Positions 42,735-50,184 of a DNA stretch of 64,000 nt are shown piece after piece. Both the position numbers and the translations under genes were made by a program. How positions within the stretch are numbered: the stretch's first letter is position 1; the number at the start of each line of letters is the position of its first letter. The notes beneath the pieces were generated by a model. That model was not told the DNA's origin. It ran no database searches and worked only from the letters and a program-made list of their open reading frames with translations. Location of the stretch: NCBI GenBank assembly GCA_964450645.1, contig CAYVEB010000004.1, forward strand, positions 6,719 through 70,718. Reading direction: 5' to 3'. This stretch comes from JAKSPM01 sp964450645. GTDB lineage: Bacteria > Bacillota > Clostridia > Oscillospirales > Oscillospiraceae.

Positions 42735-43217
42735 TTATTTATGATACCGGATCCCCGCCTGGATGCTCTCGGCACGGTAGATCTGCTCGAGGAGCATCAC
42801 CCGTGCCAGATGGTGCGGAAAGGTCATGCGGCTCATGGACAGCCGGAACTGCGCCTGCCGCTTGAGCGCCGGATCCATTCCGTAGGACGAGCCGAGGATA
42901 AAACACGCCGCCGATTTTCCCCGCAGTTTGATCTGCCGCAGGGTCCCGGCCAGCTCCTCGGACGACTGGGCCGTCCCCTCCGGCGTCAGCGCGCACACCC
43001 ACGCGTCCTTTGGCAGCTTTCCACGAATGGCAGCGCTCTCCTTTTCCAGCGCCGCCCGGATCTGCGCCGCGCTGGGGTCCTCAGGCAGGCGGCATTCCGG
43101 CAATTCAATCAGCTGAAACCGGCAAAACGCCTGCAGGCGCTTGGCGTATTCCTCAACGGCCTCCTGGTAAAAGTGCTCTTTCAGTTTGCCCATGGCGATC
43201 ACGGTGATCGAAAACAT
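42735..43217 (-). CDS. rlmH: 23S rRNA (pseudouridine-1915-N3)-methyltransferase RlmH
   Basis: RlmH, 160 residues, a SPOUT methyltransferase acting on helix 69 of 23S rRNA in the 70S ribosome. Marks are 'VIAMGKLKEHFYQEAVEEYAKRL' at the N-terminus, 'FILGSSYGMDPALK' and the C-terminal 'SMSRMTFPHHLARVMLLEQIYRA'. The ATG shares one base with the stop of the DUF3786 gene before it (TAATG), so it is translationally coupled to the corrinoid-activator operon. Confidence 0.95.
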   Translation of the reverse strand: MFSITVIAMGKLKEHFYQEAVEEYAKRLQAFCRFQLIELPECRLPEDPSAAQIRAALEKESAAIRGKLPKDAWVCALTPEGTAQSSEELAGTLRQIKLRGKSAACFILGSSYGMDPALKRQAQFRLSMSRMTFPHHLARVMLLEQIYRAESIQAGIRYHK

Positions 43218-43807
43218 TACACTTCCCACCCAAATTGACGGTACAGATGCCCTAATATGTAGTACATCGTCTCATACAGGACGAACGATTGGGCGTTGTA
43301 ATCCCACAGGCTCTGGAGCTTGGCCGAAAATTCGTCGTCCGCCTCCCAGTATTGGAGCAGGACGGACAGCTTCCCGAAAACCGGAATCTGATAGCTGACG
43401 TCCGCCTTCGTGGGATACGGCGCGCCAATTGTTTCGCATCCGGCGCAAAACTGTGCCCGGGTCAGCCGGGTGCTGCCGTCGGACAAGGCGGGGCCAGCGG
43501 CGCTGCCGGAGCGGAGCGTGTGGGGCAGCGCGTTGACGGTACACCACCGGCCAGTGACCGGCGCAGTCTGCTCGTGATTGAGCAGGTCATAGATGGAAAG
43601 GGCCGTGTGAAATTCCGCTTCGCGGCCGTCCTCCCCCGAAAGCCGCGCGTCCGCGCGCCGCAGCCGGTAGGTCTTGCCGCAAAACGGCACCAGCAGGTCG
43701 CCGTCCGCTTGCCGCAAATTGTGGCGCAGGGCCAGCGCGTCCATGTCCTGCTTGGCGAACAGCGCTTGGGACTGTCTGGTCATAATCTCATAATTATTCC
43801 TCCGCAT
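43217..43807 (-). CDS. DUF3786 domain protein B
   Basis: A 196-residue protein of the DUF3786 family. Features are 'LLVPFCGKTYRL', the 'SIYDLLNHEQTAPVTGRWC' segment, 'VFGKLSVLLQYWEADDEF' and 'YILGHLYRQFGWEV' at the end. The function is unknown. A second DUF3786 gene lies two genes upstream, and the pair sits in an operon with a RACo-like corrinoid activator, which points to corrinoid enzyme maturation. GGAGGAAG stands before the ATG at 43807; it overlaps the cysteine-rich gene by 14 bases. The longer upstream frame is a shadow. Confidence 0.82.
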   Translation of the reverse strand: MRRNNYEIMTRQSQALFAKQDMDALALRHNLRQADGDLLVPFCGKTYRLRRADARLSGEDGREAEFHTALSIYDLLNHEQTAPVTGRWCTVNALPHTLRSGSAAGPALSDGSTRLTRAQFCAGCETIGAPYPTKADVSYQIPVFGKLSVLLQYWEADDEFSAKLQSLWDYNAQSFVLYETMYYILGHLYRQFGWEV

Positions 43808-44072
43808 GGGGCTTCCTCCGCATCTGCTCCACAATTTCAGCGAACCGGGCGTTGATTTCGTCGTAGTGCTCCGGCACATGGGGGAACAGGCAGCCGGAGC
43901 AATCCTTAACTCCGTCCGCCGTATAGGTAAATGCGCCGCCGCAGCGATCCCCCAGGCAGTACAGCGGGCAATAGCAAAACAGGCAGTTGAACCGCGCCGG
44001 ATCCGCTCCGGGATGGCAGGGGAAAAACTCGCAGGCTGTATGCTGAAAGCAGGCATAGCGTTTTGTATCCAT
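43794..44072 (-). CDS. Ten-cysteine small domain protein
   Basis: A 92-residue protein with ten cysteines (8, 14, 19, 30, 33, 35, 39, 44, 58, 61) in the pattern 'FFPCHPG', 'FNCLFCYCPLYCLGDRCGG', 'DCSGCLFPH'. This fits the cysteine-rich small domain family (zf-like), seen by itself or next to cobalamin-related genes, and probably binds a metal or an Fe-S cluster. AGGAGG precedes the ATG. It lies between the two DUF3786 genes in the RACo operon. Confidence 0.85.
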   Translation of the reverse strand: MDTKRYACFQHTACEFFPCHPGADPARFNCLFCYCPLYCLGDRCGGAFTYTADGVKDCSGCLFPHVPEHYDEINARFAEIVEQMRRKPHAEE

Positions 44073-44082
44073 CGCGTCCTCC

Positions 44083-44196
44083 TCACCGCGCCGCGCAGGC
44101 GCTTGGCACCGGCAGCCTTTGTCCCGTCCGCCCGCCGACGGCGCACTCCTGGTCGTCGGTCAAGCGCTGCTCCTGGCGGTCATAGACCTGGATCAT
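44083..44196 (-). CDS. 37-codon ORF in the RACo operon
   Basis: An ATG at 44196 overlaps the stop of DUF3786 protein A (ATGA) and the frame runs 37 codons ('MIQVYDRQEQRLTDDQECAV...') to TGA at 44085-44083, 10 bases before the next gene. The position fits a translated operon gene. It has no recognised domain and could be a leftover of a larger gene or simple spacer. Confidence 0.4.
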   Translation of the reverse strand: MIQVYDRQEQRLTDDQECAVGGRTGQRLPVPSACAAR

Positions 44197-44810
44197 GAAG
44201 CATCAACCTCATTCATTTGCTTTTGAATCGCCGTGATCAGCAGATCTCCGGCGACCACCCGGTCCTCCGCGGCGAAGCCCTGGGCGAAGTTGTCCGAGTA
44301 GAGCAGCTGGGCGCTGGGCGCAAATTCGTCGTCCCCTTGCCAGATGAGGATCCGCATGGCGTAGGGGCCTAAAAACGGCAGCTGGAAAGCCGCGTCCGCG
44401 TTTGGCAGCTCCACCGCGCCCATGCGGCGGCAGGCCGCGATAAAGCGCGGCAGCTTCGTCCCGAAGGCGAAAGCGGCGCGGTTCAAGCAGCGGCCGGTGT
44501 AGGGACGGATATACATCTCGCCCCAGGGCATCTCGCGGAACGTTTTCCACTGACCCGTCGAAGGCACCGCCCTGCCCTCCAAAAGGTATCGCAGCAAAAA
44601 CGTCTGCGCGGGCAAGCTGGCGGGCGTCCGCGCTTGCAGCGCGTACTCCGGCCACCGGACGCGGTAGGGCGCGCCCAGCAGCGTCAAGTCGAACCACGTC
44701 CCGTCAAAGGGCAAGCCGCACCGCGCGGCAGCCTCCTGCGGGTCTAACGATAAAAACCGCTCCACATAGTGGGCAAAGGGAACCTCTTCTTTGTTGTTTG
44801 GAACCCGCAC
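44193..44810 (-). CDS. DUF3786 domain protein A
   Basis: A 205-residue DUF3786 protein, a diverged paralogue of the one at 43217-43807. Shared features are a 'WFDLTLLGAPYRVRWPEY' opening, 'LLRYLLEGRAVPSTGQWKTF' (equivalent to 'LLNHEQTAPVTGRW'), and 'PFLGPYAMRILIWQGDDEF' (equivalent to 'FGKLSVLLQYWEADDEF'). The start is GTG at 44810, chosen because AGGAGGTG stands before it, overlapping the end of the RACo gene; the two genes are 4 bases apart. Function unknown. Confidence 0.82.
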   Translation of the reverse strand: MRVPNNKEEVPFAHYVERFLSLDPQEAAARCGLPFDGTWFDLTLLGAPYRVRWPEYALQARTPASLPAQTFLLRYLLEGRAVPSTGQWKTFREMPWGEMYIRPYTGRCLNRAAFAFGTKLPRFIAACRRMGAVELPNADAAFQLPFLGPYAMRILIWQGDDEFAPSAQLLYSDNFAQGFAAEDRVVAGDLLITAIQKQMNEVDAS

Positions 44811-44814
44811 GCGC

Positions 44815-46749
44815 CTACACCTCCTGCACAGCCGAAGGGAACAGGGCAATATCCGTATGCGGAAGGAAGCAGGCCGCCACGAACTCGTCCATATACCGCG
44901 GATTGGTGGATAACTCCAGATACGTCATATTGGCGGCAATCTCATAGACCTTTTCCCGGGCGTGGTCGCTCCTGGCCATGGCGTAGGCCCCGGCCAGGGA
45001 GGAGTTGCCGATGTAGGAGAATTTTTCCCGCTCGACGTCCGGGAACATGCCGATGCGGATCGCGTTTTCCATATTAATGCCGGAGCCAATGCCCCCGGCT
45101 ACGTAAATGTGTTCAATCACCGACACGTCCATATCCAGCGAGGCGAGCATGATGTGGATTGCCGAGAAAATGGCGCCCTTGGCACGGATGAACGACTCCG
45201 TGTCCACCTCGGTGATGGAGATCTCCCGGCCGGTCTCGCTCTGATCCGCAGGAACCAGAATGTAACGGCCCATGCCGTGGTGATCTCTGGCGACGCGGCT
45301 ACCCTCGCGGATAAATTTCCCCTTGGAGGAGATAATACCGCAGCGGTAGAGCTCCGCAATCACGTCGATGATGCCGGAGCCGCAGATGCCCACGGCCTTC
45401 TGCCCCGGCTCTCCCACAATGCCCAAAGTTGGCTCCATAGTGCCGTGGTCGATGGTAACAGCCTCGATGGCGCCGTCGGTGGCGCGCATGCCGCAGGAGA
45501 TGTCGCCGCCCTCAAAGGCAGGTCCTGCGGAACAGGCACAGGACATTAAAAAGTCCCGGTTGCCGAACACGATTTCGCCGTTGGTACCCAGGTCGATAAA
45601 CAAGGAAAACTCCTCTTTGTTCCAGATCAGGCTGGTAAACGCGCCGGCGGTGATGTCGCCGCCCACGTAAGAGCCGATGTTGGGCGCTACGAGCAGCTTC
45701 GCCTCCGGATGGACCGGCAGATGCAGCGCGCCGCAGCGAAGGCCGTCAGCCCGAAAGAAGGTGGGAATATACGGCTCCATGCGCACCGGCCCGGCGTCGA
45801 CACCCAAAAACAGATGGTTCATCGTCGTGTTGGACGCCACGCACACCCGCACGATCTGGCGGGCCTTGATCTTGGCGTCGGCGCACATCACGGCAATCAT
45901 CGGCGCCAGCGTCTGCTTAATGATCGCGTCCTGTAGGCGCCGGATTCCGCCGGGCTTGCCTTGCTCGATAATGCGATTGATCACGTCCGCGCCGTAGCGA
46001 ATTTGGCCGTTTCCGGCCGACGCCTTGGACAGGAGTTCCCCCGTCAGCAGATCGACCAAAACCGCCGATACCGTCGTTGTGCCGATATCCACGGCCAGCG
46101 CGCACACCGGCGCGGTGTCACCCGCCGGGCGCACATCATAGACCGTCAAGCGCACGCCCTGCCGCTCGGCAATCACGCGGACGGAAAAATCGCTTTTCCG
46201 CAGCGCCGACGCCAGATTTTTCAATACAAAATAGGGAACGTCCACCTCTTCGCAGCCGGATGCCGCCTGCACCGCCCGTTGGAAGCGCTCGTTGTCCGGC
46301 ATGGTGTCGTCCAGCGTGGGCCGGTCCATGGCCACATCCAGCGCCGCAAACGGGCTGGTAAAATCGACCCCGGCCGCCTGGACGTCTGCCTGTAGCCGCT
46401 CAAAAATCGCGATCTCCTCGCCGGAGGACAGATCCGCCGTCTTCATCCGGCTCTGGTAGGCCGACGCGATATCCGGCACCATGACCGTCACGTCGCCGGT
46501 GATCCGGCTGGCGCAGGCGAGCCGCCAACCTGCGTCATAGTCCGCCTGGGAGATGTGGCTGTTGGGCGGACTGAAGACGTCGCCCTTCAACAGCTTCACG
46601 CGGCACTTGCCGCATGAACCGTTCCCGGAACACGGGGCATCGATGGCCACGTTGGCAGCTCTCGCGCTCTCCAGCAAGGTACTCTCCGGCGCGGCCGAGA
46701 CGACAACCTTGTCCGCTTCTTTTTCAAATACAAACGTCACCTGATACAT
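44815..46749 (-). CDS. RACo-like reductive activator of corrinoid proteins (AcsV family)
   Basis: A 644-residue protein with an N-terminal [2Fe-2S] ferredoxin domain (C40, C46, C49 and C79 in 'APCSGNGSCGKCRVKLL' and 'RLACASRI'), a linker, and a C-terminal ASKHA-type ATPase ('ALAVDIGTTTVSAVLVDL', 'IDLGTNGEIVFGN', 'VGICGSGIIDVIAELYR', 'IYVAGGIGSGIN'). Such proteins use ATP to reduce inactive Co(II) corrinoid proteins to Co(I), for CFeSP or for methyltransferase systems. The ATG at 46749 has AAGGAG upstream. It heads an operon with DUF3786 and cysteine-rich genes. No corrinoid protein is in the window; an acsB relic lies 7 kb away. Confidence 0.92.
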   Translation of the reverse strand: MYQVTFVFEKEADKVVVSAAPESTLLESARAANVAIDAPCSGNGSCGKCRVKLLKGDVFSPPNSHISQADYDAGWRLACASRITGDVTVMVPDIASAYQSRMKTADLSSGEEIAIFERLQADVQAAGVDFTSPFAALDVAMDRPTLDDTMPDNERFQRAVQAASGCEEVDVPYFVLKNLASALRKSDFSVRVIAERQGVRLTVYDVRPAGDTAPVCALAVDIGTTTVSAVLVDLLTGELLSKASAGNGQIRYGADVINRIIEQGKPGGIRRLQDAIIKQTLAPMIAVMCADAKIKARQIVRVCVASNTTMNHLFLGVDAGPVRMEPYIPTFFRADGLRCGALHLPVHPEAKLLVAPNIGSYVGGDITAGAFTSLIWNKEEFSLFIDLGTNGEIVFGNRDFLMSCACSAGPAFEGGDISCGMRATDGAIEAVTIDHGTMEPTLGIVGEPGQKAVGICGSGIIDVIAELYRCGIISSKGKFIREGSRVARDHHGMGRYILVPADQSETGREISITEVDTESFIRAKGAIFSAIHIMLASLDMDVSVIEHIYVAGGIGSGINMENAIRIGMFPDVEREKFSYIGNSSLAGAYAMARSDHAREKVYEIAANMTYLELSTNPRYMDEFVAACFLPHTDIALFPSAVQEV

Positions 46750-46780
46750 AACAGACCGCTCCTTCCCAACGTGTACATTT

Positions 46781-46809
46781 ATTGTAACAAAAATTTTTCC
46801 CAATTGCAA
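46781..46809 (-). promoter_or_regulatory. Promoter of the RACo operon
   Basis: On the minus strand TTGCAA (46809-46804), 17 bases, TACAAT (46786-46781), about 32 bases before the RACo start. Confidence 0.75.
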
Positions 46810-46867
46810 CCGGGCGTCCACTGCCCGTACGGAAAGATTGTACAAAAAATTTTTTGAAAAAATCATG

Positions 46868-47122
46868 CAGAGTTCGCGCCCGCAGGCGCAAAAGCGTTTT
46901 TCGTTATTTTTCGCGGCGGCCCAGCTCCGCACGAATCACCGCCGCAAAAGCGGCGGCCCAGCTCCGCACGCCCGCTGCGGCGGGTGTGTACGTCGCAAAA
47001 AATACATGAATACATGATAGGTCGCAAACGTGCGTGTCAGTCGTCCTTACCAAACAGCAAGCCCGGCAAAGCAGGTTCGGTTTGGAGCATATCGAAAACC
47101 ATGATTTTCGATATGCTCCAAA
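46868..47122. repeat. Intergenic dispersed repeat, copy 3 (rearranged)
   Basis: Third copy, between the divergent RACo operon and the ruv genes. It has GCAGAGTTCGCGCC at the start, GTGTACGTCGCAAAAAATAC, AGGTCGCAAACGTGCGTGTC and ACAGCAAGCCCGGCAAAGC. A 21-base direct duplication (46913-46933 and 46950-46970) interrupts the first half. The end carries an 18-bp perfect hairpin, TTTGGAGCATATCGAAAA with TTTTCGATATGCTCCAAA (47081-47098, 47105-47122). Confidence 0.75.
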
Positions 47123-47144
47123 AATTCTTTTTTGAAAAAATGTC

Positions 47145-47173
47145 TGTAAAAACGCCGGGAAATATGCTATGAT
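47145..47173 (+). promoter_or_regulatory. Candidate promoter of the ruv operon
   Basis: TGTAAA (47145-47150), 17 bases, TATGAT (47168-47173), 18 bases before the small membrane ORF. The -10 box is good, the -35 box weak. Confidence 0.5.
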
Positions 47174-47191
47174 AGACGCGAGGTGATTGGT

Positions 47192-47362
47192 ATGGATCCA
47201 GAAGAACTGCAATCCCAGCCGCAAGAGGATGCGCCGCACGCCCAGCGGCCAAAATATCAGATCATCCTGGCCTGGGTCTTGCTGGCAATTGTTGTAATCG
47301 GCGTGATCATGTGGCTGCTGGAGATCGCCACCGCCGGCAAGCTGTTCGGCCTGCTCGGCTGA
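47192..47362 (+). CDS. Small single-span membrane protein upstream of ruvC
   Basis: A 56-residue ORF: a polar, acidic N-terminus ('MDPEELQSQPQEDAPHAQRP') then one hydrophobic helix (about 26-45, 'ILAWVLLAIVVIGVIMWLL'). GAGGTG stands before the ATG at 47192, and the stop is 3 bases before ruvC, so it is probably translated as the first gene of the ruv operon. No family recognised. Confidence 0.65.
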   Translation: MDPEELQSQPQEDAPHAQRPKYQIILAWVLLAIVVIGVIMWLLEIATAGKLFGLLG

Positions 47363-47365
47363 GTT

Positions 47366-47860
47366 ATGCGCGTTCTGGGAATTGACCCCGGCTACGCCAC
47401 CACCGGCTTCGGTCTGCTCGCGGCGGCCCGCGGGCGGCAGTCGCTGCTGCAATACGGCGTCATCACCACGCCCAAAGATCTGCCGTTTCCGGATCGTCTT
47501 GTCATTTTATATGACGACATGCGGCGCCTCCTGGACGCCGCCAAACCCGACGCCGTGGCCGTGGAGGAGCTGTTTTGGGGGCACAACATCACCACCGGGA
47601 TCGGCGTGTCCCACGGGCGGGGCGTCATTTTGCTGGCCGTCGCCCAGGCCGGCGTGCCGATCTATGAGTACACGCCCATGCAGGTCAAGCAGGCCGTCGT
47701 CGGCTACGGCAAGGCGGAAAAGCGCCAGGTCATGGACATGACACGCCGCATTTTAAAAATGCAGGCGGTCGCCCGGCCGGACGACGCGGCAGACGCCATT
47801 GCCATCGCCCTGTGCCACGCCCGTTCCAACACCTCTTTGCTTTCGAAAATTGGAGAATAG
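47366..47860 (+). CDS. ruvC: Crossover junction endodeoxyribonuclease RuvC
   Basis: RuvC, 164 residues, resolves Holliday junctions. Catalytic acids are visible: Asp7 in 'GIDPGYATTGFG', Glu67/68 in 'VAVEELFWG', and Asp140 and Asp143 in 'RPDDAADAIAIA'. Three bases separate it from both neighbours, in the order small ORF-ruvC-ruvA-ruvB. Confidence 0.97.
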   Translation: MRVLGIDPGYATTGFGLLAAARGRQSLLQYGVITTPKDLPFPDRLVILYDDMRRLLDAAKPDAVAVEELFWGHNITTGIGVSHGRGVILLAVAQAGVPIYEYTPMQVKQAVVGYGKAEKRQVMDMTRRILKMQAVARPDDAADAIAIALCHARSNTSLLSKIGE

Positions 47861-47863
47861 ATT

Positions 47864-48463
47864 ATGTTTTATTATCTCAACGGAAAAATCACGATTCTTG
47901 ACGCCAATCTCGCCGTAGTGGACTGCGGCGGCGTGGGCTACGCCTGCCATGTGACCAACTACACGCAGTCCCAGCTGCGCATCGGCGAGGAAAAGCGGCT
48001 GTATACCTACTGCAACATCCGTGAGGATCTGTTTGACATCTATGGCTTTGCCACTCGGGAGGAGCTGCGCCTGTTCGAGCTGCTGCTGAGCGTCAGCAGC
48101 ATCGGTCCCAAGGTGGCGGTCGCGATCTTGTCCACCCTGCCGCCGGATCAGCTGACCCTGGCGGTTACGACGGGCGACGAGCGTGCCATCTCCCGCGCCC
48201 CCGGCGTGGGGAAAAAGGTCGCGCAGCGGATCGTGCTGGAGTTGAAGGACAAGCTGGGCGGCGTAGTCCAGTCGGTAGACTTCTCCGACGGGGCCGCGGA
48301 ACTCTCCGTGCCGGGCAGTCCGCTCGCCCTGGCCAAGGCGGCCCTGGCGGAGCTTGGCTATTCCCAGGCCGACATCGCGCAGGCTCTGCGCGGCCTGCAG
48401 CCGGACGGTATGCGCACGGAGGACATCGTCCGCCACGCCCTGCGCGCAATGGTGAGCGGCTGA
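47864..48463 (+). CDS. ruvA: Holliday junction branch migration protein RuvA
   Basis: RuvA, 199 residues: N-terminal OB fold ('MFYYLNGKITILDANLAVVDCGGVGY'-type start), two helix-hairpin-helix motifs ('LLSVSSIGPKVAVAILS', 'APGVGKKVAQRIVLELK') and a C-terminal RuvB-binding domain ('ALAELGYSQADIAQALRGL'). It targets RuvB to four-way junctions. Cotranscribed with ruvC and ruvB. Confidence 0.97.
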   Translation: MFYYLNGKITILDANLAVVDCGGVGYACHVTNYTQSQLRIGEEKRLYTYCNIREDLFDIYGFATREELRLFELLLSVSSIGPKVAVAILSTLPPDQLTLAVTTGDERAISRAPGVGKKVAQRIVLELKDKLGGVVQSVDFSDGAAELSVPGSPLALAKAALAELGYSQADIAQALRGLQPDGMRTEDIVRHALRAMVSG

Positions 48464-48488
48464 GGCCGTGCCGGATCAGGAGGAACAT

Positions 48489-49514
48489 ATGAGTATCGAT
48501 TTCAGCCAATCCCCGATTCTGTCTGCCGGTCTGACGCCTCTGGACGAGGCGGAGTTCTCGCTCCGGCCCAAGACGCTCCACGACTACACCGGCCAGGAGA
48601 AGGCCAAGAGCAATCTGTCCGTCTACATCGAGGCCGCCAAGCGCCGCCAGGAGCCGCTGGACCACGTCCTGCTCTACGGCCCGCCGGGGCTGGGCAAGAC
48701 CACCCTGGCCGGCGTAATTGCCAACGAAATGGGCGTCAACATCCGCGTCACGTCCGGCCCGGCCATTGAAAAGCCCGGCGATCTGGCCGCCCTGCTGACC
48801 AATCTCAACGCCGGAGATATTTTGTTTATCGACGAAATTCACCGTCTAAATCGGGCTGTGGAGGAGATTTTGTACCCCGCCATGGAGGACTTCGCCATCG
48901 ACATCATCGTTGGCAAGGGTCCGTCGGCCAACTCCATCCGGCTCGATCTGCCGCGTTTCACCATGATTGGCGCCACTACCCGCGCCGGGCAGCTCTCAAG
49001 CCCGCTGCGCGACCGGTTCGGTGTGTCGCTGCGTCTGGAGCTCTACACCACCGAGGAGCTTTCGCGCATCGTCACCCGTTCGGCCACCCTTTTGGGAATC
49101 AACATCGAGCCATCCGGCGCCCACGAGATCGCCTCCCGCAGCCGCGGCACGCCGCGCATCGCCAACCGCCTTCTGCGGCGGGTGCGCGATTTTGCCCAGC
49201 TCTATTTTGACGGCGTCATCACAAAAACTGCCGCCAGCCACGCGCTGGAAAAGCTGGAGGTGGACGCCCTGGGTCTGGACGCCACCGACCGCCGGATGCT
49301 GACCGCCATCATCCGCAACTACGGCGGCGGGCCGGTAGGGCTGGACACGCTGGCGGCTACCATCGGCGAAGAGGCCGTCACGCTCGAGGACGTCTACGAG
49401 CCGTACCTGATGCAGATCGGTTTCCTGACCCGCACGCCCAGGGGCCGCTGCGTTACCCAGCTGGCCTATGACCATTTGGGGCTGGAGCGACCCGGCCAGC
49501 AGCAATTTTACTAA
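48489..49514 (+). CDS. ruvB: Holliday junction branch migration helicase RuvB
   Basis: RuvB, 341 residues, AAA+ motor of branch migration. Walker A 'YGPPGLGKTTLAGVIA', Walker B 'LFIDEIHRLNRAVEE', sensor 1 'MIGATTRAGQLSSPLRDRFG' and the C-terminal winged helix ('GGGPVGLDTLAATIGEE', 'RTPRGRCVT'). The ATG at 48489 with AGGAGG upstream is preferred to one seven codons earlier. Last gene of the operon; no clear terminator follows within 49515-49613. Confidence 0.98.
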   Translation: MSIDFSQSPILSAGLTPLDEAEFSLRPKTLHDYTGQEKAKSNLSVYIEAAKRRQEPLDHVLLYGPPGLGKTTLAGVIANEMGVNIRVTSGPAIEKPGDLAALLTNLNAGDILFIDEIHRLNRAVEEILYPAMEDFAIDIIVGKGPSANSIRLDLPRFTMIGATTRAGQLSSPLRDRFGVSLRLELYTTEELSRIVTRSATLLGINIEPSGAHEIASRSRGTPRIANRLLRRVRDFAQLYFDGVITKTAASHALEKLEVDALGLDATDRRMLTAIIRNYGGGPVGLDTLAATIGEEAVTLEDVYEPYLMQIGFLTRTPRGRCVTQLAYDHLGLERPGQQQFY

Positions 49515-49613
49515 AAAATTGAAATCTCAGTTGTAATTTTTCTGCACCTTACAAGCCGAAAACTGTCGATTATGCCAAAATAAACAAATTTTAAAAATAA
49601 TTTTCATGAACTA

Positions 49614-49642
49614 TTGACAAATTGGAAATTTAAGGTTAAAAT
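49614..49642 (+). promoter_or_regulatory. Sigma-A promoter of the zinc-ribbon gene
   Basis: Perfect TTGACA (49614-49619), 17 bases, TAAAAT (49637-49642), roughly 155 bases upstream of the start codon. Confidence 0.85.
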
Positions 49643-49649
49643 AAGTCAA

Positions 49650-49797
49650 AGGTCATGGGGTGGCCGTAAAATCCCCAAATTCAGCGGCAGCGGAGAAAAT
49701 CGTTCCGCTGCTGTCAATCGCCCTGTGTTGGACCAACAAGCGTTCCTTGATGGTATCTTCGTCGGGGAGAAACTATAATCAAGAGAGGTATCATCAA
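49650..49797 (+). ncRNA. Structured 5' leader of the zinc-ribbon mRNA
   Basis: The transcript from the promoter at 49614 has an unusually long leader. GCAGCGGA with TTCCGCTGC (about 49687-49712) forms a strong stem, and GGGG/CCCC near 49656-49676 a second. No known riboswitch class is recognised. Confidence 0.4.
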
Positions 49798-50076
49798 ATG
49801 TACGAAGACAAAACTTTAGTTTGCAAAGCCTGTGGAAAAGAATTTGTATTCACAGCCGGCGAGCAGGAATTCTACGCCGAGCGCGGTTTCCAGAATGAGC
49901 CGCAGCGCTGCAAGGCCTGCCGCGACGCCCGGAAAAACGCTGCCCGTGGTCCCCGGGAATACTTTACCGCGATTTGTGCGAACTGCGGCAAAGAGGCCCG
50001 CGTTCCCTTTGAGCCAAAGACGGATCGCCCGGTCTATTGCAGCGAGTGCTTTGCAAGAATGAGAGAAAACGGCTGA
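49798..50076 (+). CDS. Small zinc-ribbon (CxxC) protein
   Basis: A 92-residue protein with paired CxxC motifs: 'CKACGKEFVF', 'CKACRDARK', 'CANCGKEARV' and 'CSECFARM', so it likely binds two zinc ions. It belongs to the probable zinc-ribbon/CxxC-x17-CxxC proteins widespread in Firmicutes, function unknown. GAGAGG precedes the ATG at 49798; the frame is open from 49660, but that part lies in the leader. Monocistronic. Confidence 0.88.
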   Translation: MYEDKTLVCKACGKEFVFTAGEQEFYAERGFQNEPQRCKACRDARKNAARGPREYFTAICANCGKEARVPFEPKTDRPVYCSECFARMRENG

Positions 50077-50088
50077 TTTTTCGCGTCT

Positions 50089-50116
50089 GCCGGCGCGAAC
50101 TCCGCGAGGTTTTTTC
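50089..50116 (+). terminator. Hairpin after the zinc-ribbon gene, resembling the start of the dispersed repeat
   Basis: TTCGCG (50090-50095) and CGCGAA (50094+10 region) form a stem followed shortly by a run of six Ts (50110-50115). Read on the minus strand, GGAGTTCGCGCCGGCAGACG resembles the opening hairpin of the intergenic repeats, so this may be a repeat fragment reused as terminator. Confidence 0.5.
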
Positions 50117-50184
50117 ATGCTCAAATTCAATAAAAATCAGACTTTGAAAAAGGATACTTTTTATGGAATCGTGCATGAAACGGT

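Noticed and set aside
42388..42865. Plus-strand frames of 95-96 codons in repeat copy 2
   Set aside because: They overlap rlmH or the repeat, lack ribosome sites, and copy 3 has a stop in the equivalent frame. The conserved part is reported as a finding instead.
43806..44198. Plus-strand 130-codon frame opposite the cysteine-rich gene
   Set aside because: Antisense shadow of a well-supported operon with ribosome sites on the minus strand.
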